This document shows positions 7,229-14,341 of a stretch of DNA of 16,903 nt, piece by piece. Made by a program: the position numbers and the translations under genes. Source of the stretch: Promethearchaeota archaeon (GTDB lineage: Archaea > Asgardarchaeota > Lokiarchaeia > Sigynarchaeales > SOKP01); contig JAUWBH010000138.1 in assembly GCA_030605085.1 (NCBI GenBank), positions 1-16,903 of the forward strand. Direction: 5' to 3'. The notes beneath the pieces are model-generated. The model was not told the DNA's origin, made no database searches, and saw only the letters and a program-made list of their open reading frames with translations. Numbering within the stretch: the stretch's first letter is position 1; each line of letters opens with the position of its first letter.

Positions 7229-8782
7229 GTGAGCAAAATAAAGATTAAAAACAATAAAGAACTAGGGGTTGTATTAACACCTCCTAAAACTTGTGATTAT
7301 ATTATATCAAGGTTAGGCTCAATCAATAAGGAACAAAAAATTTTAGATCCCTGCGTTGGTCCGGGGATATTTATCAAAAGATTGTTAAAAGCGGAAGTTG
7401 AAAAACATCAAATTCATACTTTTGACATAAATTCTGATTATAAATCTGAGATTGAAAAATTAGGTGTATCCTTTAAATCACAAGATACTTTATTATCATT
7501 ATTTCCAGACTCTTATAATGAATTTGATTTTATTGTAGGAAATCCTCCATATTTAAATAAAGCGAGCACTTATGTACGAAAGAACAGATCTAAATTACAA
7601 AAAATTTATGGAGAGATAAACGCTCACGAAACTTATTCAATGTTCATAGTTAACAGCATATGGAGGTTGAAGAATGGGGGAAAATTAGGATTTATCACCA
7701 GCGATTCTTTTCTGACTCTCAATACTCACACGAAATTGAGAAAATTTATTCTTAACAATTGTAAAATTAACGAAATTCTATTGTCTCCAAAAAATTTATT
7801 TGACAGCCAAAATGTAAGCACTAATGCTGCAATTATAATTCTTACTAAATGCACAGGAAAAAAAGCTAAAAATGCAAGGCTAGAAAATATAATGAGAATC
7901 GTTCCAAGAGTAGAGATAGAGGATAATTATAGGAATCCTAAAGTTATTTATAATTTCAAACAAGAAAAATATCATTTATTACCATTTAATATTTTTTTCG
8001 TCGACATAGAAAAGCAGATTATTGATTTATTTGAAAAATCTACGCCGTTAGAAGATTATATAAAAGGTTATATAGGGATGCACACTCATAACAACTTGAA
8101 ATATGTAGCTGCAGTTGAAGGTACCGAATTAGCAGAGGTTTTTAGAAAGCGAAATGAAAAAATTCAAGACCCGTATAGCAAATACAAAATAATTTTAAGA
8201 GAAAAACTTGAATCTGAAAAATGGAAGCCATATTTAAAGCGAGGCGGAGCGGATCAGTACTATAGACCAATAATAGAAGCATTAGATTGGGATAAGAAGT
8301 CAATACCTATTTATGATATTCCTAAAAATGTTCCATTTGAAGAGGAAGGCATTGTGATAAGTGGAGTGAGCTCCAGATTATCCGCTCGTTATATGCCAAA
8401 TGGATGCTATTGGGATTCCAATAAAGCCATCGGGTTTATTATTAGAAATGAATTAATAACAATAGAATATACTTTAGGTCTTTTAAATAGTTCGTTGTAC
8501 AATTACCTTGCAAAAGGAATTATAAATAATACATATAGCATTCAAATAACGGGAATTCATGCTTTACCTTTCATTTTACCCGATAATGAAACTAAAGAAA
8601 AAGTAGAACATCAAGTCAAATTAATTATTGAAAATAAAAAAAAGAACTTGGAATATGACTATACAAATGAGCAAAAGATAATCGATGAGATTATTTTTAA
8701 TTTTTACGCTAATAAATTTAATTTCCCTAAAGAACTAAAAAAAAAGTTAGATGAGAACTTTTCTATTTATAAGAACAATTAA
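7229..8782 (+). CDS. TaqI/Eco57I-like N6-adenine DNA methyltransferase
   Basis: It transfers a methyl group from S-adenosylmethionine to adenine N6 in a specific DNA site. Conserved blocks appear in gamma-class order: motif X 'GVVLTPPKTCDYI' (13-25), motif I 'LDPCVGPGIF' (39-48), the acidic motif II residue Asp67, and motif IV 'NPPY' (105-108) that binds the target adenine. The C-terminal half (about 260-470) resembles the TaqI-like specificity domain, with 'GYIG' near 276, 'RGGADQYYRP' around 340 and a helical 'LGLLNSSLYNYL' segment. At 517 residues there is no room for a fused nuclease, and no PD-(D/E)xK or other restriction gene is visible beside it. It may be an orphan methyltransferase or the modification half of a system whose partner is elsewhere. 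GTG start, leaderless by promoter position. Converges on the GTPase-TIR gene. Confidence 0.88.
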   Translation: MSKIKIKNNKELGVVLTPPKTCDYIISRLGSINKEQKILDPCVGPGIFIKRLLKAEVEKHQIHTFDINSDYKSEIEKLGVSFKSQDTLLSLFPDSYNEFDFIVGNPPYLNKASTYVRKNRSKLQKIYGEINAHETYSMFIVNSIWRLKNGGKLGFITSDSFLTLNTHTKLRKFILNNCKINEILLSPKNLFDSQNVSTNAAIIILTKCTGKKAKNARLENIMRIVPRVEIEDNYRNPKVIYNFKQEKYHLLPFNIFFVDIEKQIIDLFEKSTPLEDYIKGYIGMHTHNNLKYVAAVEGTELAEVFRKRNEKIQDPYSKYKIILREKLESEKWKPYLKRGGADQYYRPIIEALDWDKKSIPIYDIPKNVPFEEEGIVISGVSSRLSARYMPNGCYWDSNKAIGFIIRNELITIEYTLGLLNSSLYNYLAKGIINNTYSIQITGIHALPFILPDNETKEKVEHQVKLIIENKKKNLEYDYTNEQKIIDEIIFNFYANKFNFPKELKKKLDENFSIYKNN

Positions 8783-8920
8783 AAAAATGCTAAATAATCC
8801 AATAATAGTTTCGTATTCAACACTTCCTTACCTGTATCATTCTAATTTTCAAGTTACTTTTACTTTCTTTGGAAAGAAATTTATTCAAAAATTTATGAAT
8901 TAAAAATACTGGAATTTTTT

Positions 8921-10225
8921 CTAAAAATCTGTCTTTAAATCTTTTATATCTATTATTCGTCTTTTAACTTTTTTCAATGTTATATCATAAATCTCATTAA
9001 TTGTTTTTTGAAGATTAAAAGCGTCGAATTCAACGCCCAATCTTGATTTTAAAAGCGGAGGGATGTGTTCTGATTTAATAAATACAGGGAGAATTGGTTT
9101 ACCGAGAGCGTCCGCAGCAGTCCACTCCTTTTCAACGAATTTAGACTTTAATGCATTTGGAGAGCAAAATAAGAGCATAATATCACATGTACCTAGATTA
9201 TCGTTCATGTATTTTACAAAGTTATCGTATGATTCTCCCTCATAAAAAAGGACTTTTTCAATCCCCTTCTTATTATTTAGATTTTCAGCGATTTCTTTAA
9301 TTTTGAATAGTTGTGCGTCTTTAGTTGCATAGCTCACGAACACTGTTATGGTTTTTTTTACGTGTAAATCATCAACAGCAGAATCTTTTGTTAATTGTTT
9401 TTCTTTTAACTCTATTTCTCTTTCTCTTAGTTTCAACTCTCTTTCCTTTAATTCTATCAGCTTTGAGGGTTTTGCTTCTTGAATTTTGATGCCATTTATT
9501 TTTTTTTCCAGTGTTATTAATTTATCAAAAATCACTTTTTGACTTAAATTACTAAGATCTTTAGGAGTTAATTTTGGAGTTGAAGGAGTTGTTGAAACAG
9601 GAGTAACACTTGGACGATATATAATTTTTTCAGATAAAAAATATTCGCTGTGAATGTCTACTCCGAGCATTAGACTAGCAATGCAATAAAAACTGTCAAA
9701 TATACCTTCTTTTGTTATAGTGGAAGTTTCTATATAGGGTGTTTTATATTTACGAATAAATTCATCGAGTTCTTTTGGTGAAACAGCAAATTTTTCTGGA
9801 TCAGTTTTATTTCCAACAAGAAGAATTGGAATTTCCTTTTTTTTCTTCTTTTTTCGTCTGTATAAATTTTCCTTAATTAATTTAATCCAATCATCCAGAT
9901 GTATGAAAGACATGCGATCTGAGAGATCAAATATTATTGAAATTCCTAAAGCTCCTATTAAATACATTGGTCTATTTGAACTAAATTGTTCTAGACCTCC
10001 CTCTCCAATATCCCATCCAATATCCCAGATTTGGAGCTTTATTCTCAACGGACCTCTTTCCTCCGTATCAACTGTAATAGTCTTTACATGGAAATCGACG
10101 CCAATAACTTTTTTATAATCTTCAGTGAAAAAACCTTTTGTAAATAATTTAACAAAGTCTTCTCTTCCACCACCTGCATCTCCTACTATGCACATTTTAA
10201 ACATATAGTCGTAATCATCACTCAT
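8921..10225 (-). CDS. Degenerate small GTPase - coiled coil - TIR domain fusion
   Basis: Residues about 8-190 form a Ras/Rab-like domain: P-loop 'GDAGGGRE' (15-22), switch I 'VIGVDF' (40-45), switch II region 'WDIGWDIGEGG' (67-77), base-recognition 'NKTD' (139-142) and G5-like 'ETST' (166-169). The P-loop Lys is Arg21, the Ser/Thr is Glu22, the switch-I Thr is Val40 and no DxxG is intact. Guanine recognition may survive while GTP hydrolysis probably does not. A Pro/Thr-rich linker (205-221) and a charged coiled coil (about 226-280) lead to a TIR domain (about 292-405) with 'VFVSYATKDA' and the expected NADase glutamate Glu367 in 'SKFVEKEW'. I infer a GTPase-fold sensor or oligomeriser controlling NAD cleavage. 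It has its own promoter and follows the RyR gene by 93 nt on the same strand. Confidence 0.9.
   Translation of the reverse strand: MSDDYDYMFKMCIVGDAGGGREDFVKLFTKGFFTEDYKKVIGVDFHVKTITVDTEERGPLRIKLQIWDIGWDIGEGGLEQFSSNRPMYLIGALGISIIFDLSDRMSFIHLDDWIKLIKENLYRRKKKKKKEIPILLVGNKTDPEKFAVSPKELDEFIRKYKTPYIETSTITKEGIFDSFYCIASLMLGVDIHSEYFLSEKIIYRPSVTPVSTTPSTPKLTPKDLSNLSQKVIFDKLITLEKKINGIKIQEAKPSKLIELKERELKLREREIELKEKQLTKDSAVDDLHVKKTITVFVSYATKDAQLFKIKEIAENLNNKKGIEKVLFYEGESYDNFVKYMNDNLGTCDIMLLFCSPNALKSKFVEKEWTAADALGKPILPVFIKSEHIPPLLKSRLGVEFDAFNLQKTINEIYDITLKKVKRRIIDIKDLKTDF
10004..10027 (+). repeat. Perfect 12-bp tandem duplication inside the GTPase switch II codons
   Basis: TCCAATATCCCA occurs twice in direct succession (10004-10015 and 10016-10027). 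In the minus-strand gene this duplicates four codons, giving WDIG-WDIG where canonical small GTPases have a single WDTAG-type block. It is in frame and looks like replication slippage. Confidence 0.9.
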
Positions 10226-10256
10226 TTGATTTCACTATTTATTAATTATTAATATC

Positions 10257-10271
10257 ACTAATATATATCTC
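10257..10271 (-). promoter_or_regulatory. TATA box of the GTPase-TIR gene
   Basis: The minus strand reads GAGATATATATTAGTG across this site, about 39 nt before the ATG at 10225. The predicted start site is near 10238. A dedicated promoter means the TIR gene need not be co-transcribed with the upstream RyR gene. Confidence 0.45.
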
Positions 10272-10287
10272 ACTTATTTTGAATGTA

Positions 10288-10304
10288 TTTCCCAAAATGG
10301 GAAA
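10288..10304. promoter_or_regulatory. Perfect inverted repeat upstream of the GTPase-TIR promoter
   Basis: TTTCCCA-AAA-TGGGAAA has 7-bp arms around a 3-bp spacer and is the only G+C-containing element in this 93-nt gap. It lies just upstream of the TIR TATA box, where an archaeal activator or repressor dimer could bind. It also lies just after the RyR stop codon, so it could be a weak transcription terminator; no T-run follows it in the minus direction, which favours an operator. Confidence 0.45.
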
Positions 10305-10318
10305 ACTTACTAACTTTT

Positions 10319-12226
10319 TTACTTTCTTTGAATACCCAGATTAATAAATGCTAAAAGTTGAGGGATATACTTAATAAAATCGAAATCTTTTCTCTGTTCC
10401 TCTGAAGTTAATTTGTCAAAAGGTTTTATAAAAGGAGATTTTTTATTTTTTACATCTTTAGTTTCACCGTAAGTCCATCCTGACAGAAGTCGTTCAGTCA
10501 CCCACCTATTATGTTCAATTCTAGCTAAAAGCTCAAGTTCTTCAGGTTTAAATACGAATTCACTATGAATTTTACCTTTAACTGGAACGATATCACAATC
10601 AATTGCTCTTAGCTTTATAAATGTGTGGTCTACTAGTTGTCTATTAGAATTTTTCAAATCAACAGGTAATTGATCCCAAGGAGATAAAGAGATTTGTTCC
10701 TTTTTAGACAAATCTTCAAATTTTTTACCTTGCCTTTCCAATTTATTTAATTCTTTTTTCCTATAATACTCATGATATTCCCTAGAAAGCAAATCTAATG
10801 TTTCATTTAGAATTATTTCTCTTGAACATGATTTTTTAAAGAGACCAAAGGATTTAATGGGATAGGTTTCGAAATATTTGAAAATTACTTCATTTTCTTC
10901 TAGTTCTACTCTGATATCTATTTTTCTATCTTTTAAAATTATTGGTAAAGTTAACGCACACATAATTGAAAGATTCTTGTCGTTAAAGCAAATTATAATT
11001 GCAGTGATAGGATGTTCATTTTCAATTGAATATAATTTATCGTTAAAAATCTTAATATTTTTTATATCTAAAGCTTCATATTGGATATCGCAGACATCAT
11101 GAATGGCGGGATAACGGTATTCAAATTGAGTTTTTAACTCTTCAATATTTCGATCGATAATTGTTATACGTACTTTTTTTTCATTGGCATAATGCGCTTG
11201 CCTAACAGCTTGTAAAACTACGCTCTCTCCCATTTCACCAAAACCAATTACCAATAAGTGTACTTGAACTCCATCTGTTTTTGTATCGACTAATTTATCG
11301 ATTTCAAATTCGTAAAATAAACAACGAGCACAGTTTTCATAAATATTAAAAATTTTTAACTCAAAGTGTGCAAGGCCCTCATGGAATAGAACGCGAGGGG
11401 AATATAATGCCTGTAAGTGGATATCTTTTATGTGGATAAAACATCTTAATTTATGTTTGTGTACACGAGAAGATTTAGGTACTTTTGACTGAATTGGTGG
11501 TAAAAATTCGCTTTGTTCTTGCTTTAAATCCATTTTTTTGCCATATCTTTTTTTTAATCTCTCATATGCTAATATACCAACTTCCATATTGATGGAATCA
11601 TCGGATTCTATTGAAATCAAATATTTAGCATAATGAACTCGAACTCTACGAAGAATAAACCGGTCTGTACAATTTCCTATCATTACTAAAACACCTAATT
11701 CTTTATATTTAGCTATGTACTCATTATTCTTATCCTTATCAATTACTATGACTTTTTCATCATTTTTACGGAATTGTTTTATAATATACATAGATCTTTT
11801 GTTCAAGCCACATATTACAACATGTTTATTAGCGAAATTTGATAAAAGTAATTTTAATCTGTTTCGAAATATTATTGTAATCGTTCTTATCGTAGAATAA
11901 GCCAAGATCAGAGGACATAAAACCATTGCAATCTTTAATAGTAGGGGAATCGGAGGTTCAATATCAAATTCAAGAATAAATAATCGAGCAGTAAGGATTC
12001 CCAAATAAAAAGGATCTTTAATGTGAGGAAATTTCATAGAATATCCAATAAATCCTAATAATGCGGCAATAGAAGTTAATGCTATGATAAAGAAAAGCTC
12101 CACACTTAGAAAATAAATCTTTATAAATTCGAGTATATTTGTTGTGTGTTTACTTTTTTTTAATTTTTTTTTTTTTTCTTCGGTTTTGAACAACTCTAAG
12201 AAATCTTCGTAGAAACTTTCGGTCAT
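10319..12226 (-). CDS. Membrane protein with two RCK/TrkA-N domains and a C-terminal RyR domain
   Basis: The 635-residue chain has two clear membrane helices (about 35-62 and 93-121) with a short hydrophobic segment between (72-88, containing 'ARLFILEF'). A first RCK-like Rossmann domain follows (134-225) with the degenerate turn 'CGLNKRSM', then a second (about 320-460) with intact 'GFGEMGES' (328-335). The C-terminal ryanodine-receptor domain (about 478-632) shows 'EHNRW' (571-575), 'SGWTYG' (582-587) and 'LLAFINLGI' near the end. No TVGYG selectivity filter is present. Layout and the ARLFILE segment agree with bacterial TrkA-N/RyR proteins found in nucleotide-signalling conflict loci. I infer a ligand-gated membrane effector. 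It is divergent from the TPR-SLOG gene across a 235-nt promoter region and is followed by the GTPase-TIR gene. Confidence 0.88.
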   Translation of the reverse strand: MTESFYEDFLELFKTEEKKKKLKKSKHTTNILEFIKIYFLSVELFFIIALTSIAALLGFIGYSMKFPHIKDPFYLGILTARLFILEFDIEPPIPLLLKIAMVLCPLILAYSTIRTITIIFRNRLKLLLSNFANKHVVICGLNKRSMYIIKQFRKNDEKVIVIDKDKNNEYIAKYKELGVLVMIGNCTDRFILRRVRVHYAKYLISIESDDSINMEVGILAYERLKKRYGKKMDLKQEQSEFLPPIQSKVPKSSRVHKHKLRCFIHIKDIHLQALYSPRVLFHEGLAHFELKIFNIYENCARCLFYEFEIDKLVDTKTDGVQVHLLVIGFGEMGESVVLQAVRQAHYANEKKVRITIIDRNIEELKTQFEYRYPAIHDVCDIQYEALDIKNIKIFNDKLYSIENEHPITAIIICFNDKNLSIMCALTLPIILKDRKIDIRVELEENEVIFKYFETYPIKSFGLFKKSCSREIILNETLDLLSREYHEYYRKKELNKLERQGKKFEDLSKKEQISLSPWDQLPVDLKNSNRQLVDHTFIKLRAIDCDIVPVKGKIHSEFVFKPEELELLARIEHNRWVTERLLSGWTYGETKDVKNKKSPFIKPFDKLTSEEQRKDFDFIKYIPQLLAFINLGIQRK

Positions 12227-12301
12227 TTTTTTCTGCTCTTAAAAATTTTTTTTAAAAATTGATATTATTAGGTTTTTTTTTTTTCCTAATAAATTTTTAC
12301 C

Positions 12302-12317
12302 TTTAATATATATTTAG
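12302..12317 (-). promoter_or_regulatory. TATA box of the RyR membrane-protein gene
   Basis: The minus strand reads AAATATATATTAAA within this interval, predicting initiation near 12283 and a ~57-nt A/T-rich leader. It shares the 12227-12461 intergenic region with the divergent TPR-SLOG promoter 70 bp away, so a single regulator could control both. Confidence 0.4.
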
Positions 12318-12378
12318 TTGAGGTATTCCTCTTCTCTTTTTTTATATTTATTAATCTAACCTTATTAATTACTTAACC

Positions 12379-12390
12379 TTATATATATTT
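12379..12390 (+). promoter_or_regulatory. TATA box of the TPR-SLOG gene
   Basis: TTATATATATTT is an excellent archaeal TATA box. Initiation near 12415 would give a ~45-50 nt leader that carries the AGGTG ribosome-binding site at 12446-12450. Confidence 0.45.
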
Positions 12391-12461
12391 GAAAAAAACA
12401 CTTATTAGAAAGAATTGATAAATAATATCCTATTTATTTAAAATCAGGTGTTGATATCAAA

Positions 12462-13550
12462 ATGAAAGCAAATAATGATTTTGGTGCATTTATGTCTTTA
12501 GGTAAGGCAAACAAATATACTAACGATAATAAAGCACACATATATTTTAAAAAAGCTTTTGAAATCGATCCTAGCAATCCAGATTCCCTGAGCAATTATT
12601 TAATTTATGAGATTAGAAAGCAAGGAAATTTAGATCCCATTGTTAAATCTAAGTCTATCATTTTAAATTCAATTGAGAGATGCAAAAACCAAATAAAGAG
12701 AAAAACTAACATATCTAAGTCCTATTTCAATAAAGCGTTATTTCATTTATTTCTTAGCGATATACAATTTTGCTTAGAGAATTATTTAATTGGATTAAAA
12801 TTCAATCCAGAAGAAGATATGATTACAGATACTCTAAATACTTTGGATTTGCTTAAAGGTGTGGAGGACCAATTAAAAGAGCTTGTATTGATAAATAATT
12901 TATTATTACTTTATCTAAAATTTCATTATAAAAACGATAAAGCAAAAGATCGTTTTACATTAAGTTCAGAATTAAAAATGAATAAATTTAACGGACCAAT
13001 AGTTATTTTAGTTGGGGCTACTACATCTCAGTTTGAAAAAGAAGTAGGTAAATATAAGAATAATGTTATAAATGCTTTTAAAAATTTTAAGGGAACGGTT
13101 ATTTCAGGTGGTACTATTGAAGGAATTTGTGGGTTAGCCGGTGATTTACAAGAAAATTATTCAAAATCGATAAAGACAATTGGATATGTTCCTAAGATTA
13201 TACCTCCCAATGTTGAATTTGATTCTAGGTATTCAAAAATTTGCCTAACAAATGGATCAGACTTTAGTGCTCGAGAACCAATTAATTATTGGATAAATAT
13301 TTGGTCAAATAATATAGACAATAAAGATGTTAAAATTCTTGGAATAGATGGAGGAACAATCGCTTTTTTTGAGTATCGCTTAGCATTGCTACTCAATTCA
13401 AAAGTAGGTATTTTAAATGATAGTGGTGGAGAAACCTTAAAATTAATTAGAGATCCAATCTGGCAAAATTTAAAAATAGGAGAAAAAAAACTGCTGAAGA
13501 AAATAAAAAATAACATAAATGATATTGAGGATTTTATTTTGTATTATTAA
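12462..13550 (+). CDS. TPR-like helical domain fused to a TRPM-type SLOG (LSDAT) nucleotide-sensor domain
   Basis: The N-terminal ~155 residues are helical with tetratricopeptide-like repeats ('AHIYFKKAFEIDPSNPDSL', 25-43, and a second unit around 86-118). The C-terminal half (about 176-335) has a Rossmannoid SLOG pattern: strand 'GPIVILVGATT' (178-188), 'VISGGTIEGICGLAG' (213-227) and 'ILGIDGGTIAFFE' (292-304), where a G-G-T turn and a downstream Glu304 are arranged as in SLOG/LOG-fold proteins, then 'KVGILNDSGG' (314-323). SLOG domains bind nucleotide-derived ligands; in the Thoeris protein ThsA one senses a TIR-made cADPR isomer, and TRPM channels carry a related domain. No effector domain or membrane segment is visible, so this is probably a receptor or adaptor. 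It is divergent from the RyR gene. Ribosome-binding site AGGTG with 11-nt spacing. Confidence 0.82.
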   Translation: MKANNDFGAFMSLGKANKYTNDNKAHIYFKKAFEIDPSNPDSLSNYLIYEIRKQGNLDPIVKSKSIILNSIERCKNQIKRKTNISKSYFNKALFHLFLSDIQFCLENYLIGLKFNPEEDMITDTLNTLDLLKGVEDQLKELVLINNLLLLYLKFHYKNDKAKDRFTLSSELKMNKFNGPIVILVGATTSQFEKEVGKYKNNVINAFKNFKGTVISGGTIEGICGLAGDLQENYSKSIKTIGYVPKIIPPNVEFDSRYSKICLTNGSDFSAREPINYWINIWSNNIDNKDVKILGIDGGTIAFFEYRLALLLNSKVGILNDSGGETLKLIRDPIWQNLKIGEKKLLKKIKNNINDIEDFILYY

Positions 13551-13634
13551 TTTTTTTTGAAAAAATTAAGTTTTTATAATAAGAAAAAGTGTAGATAGAT
13601 AGCCTTCTTAATTATTAAAGTAATTAGATAATTG

Positions 13635-14129
13635 TTATGGTGGGATAAATTCTACAAATTCTATCGCTGTTCCATCAGGGTCCTTGCACGTAGCGATTCT
13701 TATTAATCCCACCCCCGGCGTCTCAGGAACCAGGTCAACATCTTGAGGAGGGCTAATGAATTCAACTCCCTTTGTCTTTAGATCATTGTATGTTTTGTCA
13801 ACATCATCCACACCTAGAGCCATCCAAGCAATGTCGATGTTGTTCAATTTCTCATATGGTCTACCAGTGGAAGCTGGCTTAGTCCATTGAAGAAGATCGA
13901 TGACTGTAGCTTTTTTGTCATAGCCAAAGCAGATAAGACAAGCTTTCCACTCAGCCGTCTCCCCCAATCCAAGGCCAATTCCGACACCTCTGCTCTCTGT
14001 CTTCCTTTTAATAACGGTTTCCTTCTTTGTACCACCAACTACATGCCCTCCTAGTAGATCGCAATAAAATTTCAGCGATCTTTCAATATCGGAGACAACC
14101 ACATTCATGTGGACAATCTGGTTTATCAT
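13635..14129 (-). CDS. VOC-fold (glyoxalase/bleomycin-resistance/dioxygenase superfamily) protein
   Basis: The 164 residues show the paired beta-alpha-beta-beta-beta modules of the vicinal-oxygen-chelate fold: 'IVHMNVVVSDIERSLKFY' (5-22) opens the first and 'IDIAWMALGVDDVDKTY' (98-114) the second, ending in 'DPDGTAIEFVEF' (150-161). Candidate metal ligands are His7, Asp78 and Glu157. The position that is normally His in the second module is Asp99, so metal geometry or activity may differ from glyoxalase I. The reaction cannot be assigned. Its DNA is about 45-53% G+C in sampled 60-base blocks, against about 28% in the neighbouring TPR-SLOG gene, which suggests recent acquisition. GGCGGT stands 7 nt before the ATG as a Shine-Dalgarno-like site. 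Confidence 0.85.
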   Translation of the reverse strand: MINQIVHMNVVVSDIERSLKFYCDLLGGHVVGGTKKETVIKRKTESRGVGIGLGLGETAEWKACLICFGYDKKATVIDLLQWTKPASTGRPYEKLNNIDIAWMALGVDDVDKTYNDLKTKGVEFISPPQDVDLVPETPGVGLIRIATCKDPDGTAIEFVEFIPP

Positions 14130-14327
14130 TTAAATACCGCCTTTTCCATAATTCAAAATAATAAAGCATTTTTTTAATCCGTTTTGAAAATTATCTTGTA
14201 TTAATATTTTTTCTTATCTTTTTTAAAATTAACGATAATCAAGTGGTTGGTATGAATTTAGGAAATATCTCTACTAAAGAATTATCTTTTAAAGGTTTAT
14301 TAGATAAATTCTACCTAAGTATTGAAT

Positions 14328-14336
14328 AAAAAAAAA
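14328..14336 (-). terminator. T-run terminator of the E1 operon
   Basis: Nine T residues in the minus-strand transcript begin 5 nt after the E1 beta stop codon, within TATATTTTTTTTTATTC. Archaeal intrinsic termination relies on such U-tracts. It would end the E1 alpha-beta transcript before the VOC gene. Confidence 0.5.
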
Positions 14337-14341
14337 TATAT

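Noticed and set aside
8864..8879. TTTCTTT-GG-AAAGAAA inverted repeat downstream of the methyltransferase and GTPase-TIR genes as a terminator.
   Set aside because: The loop is only two bases, the arms are low-complexity purine/pyrimidine runs, and no U-tract follows on either strand.
14252..14329. A 25-codon plus-strand ORF with a GGTTGGT before the ATG.
   Set aside because: Too short, no promoter or family resemblance, and it ends inside the T-run region of the opposite operon.
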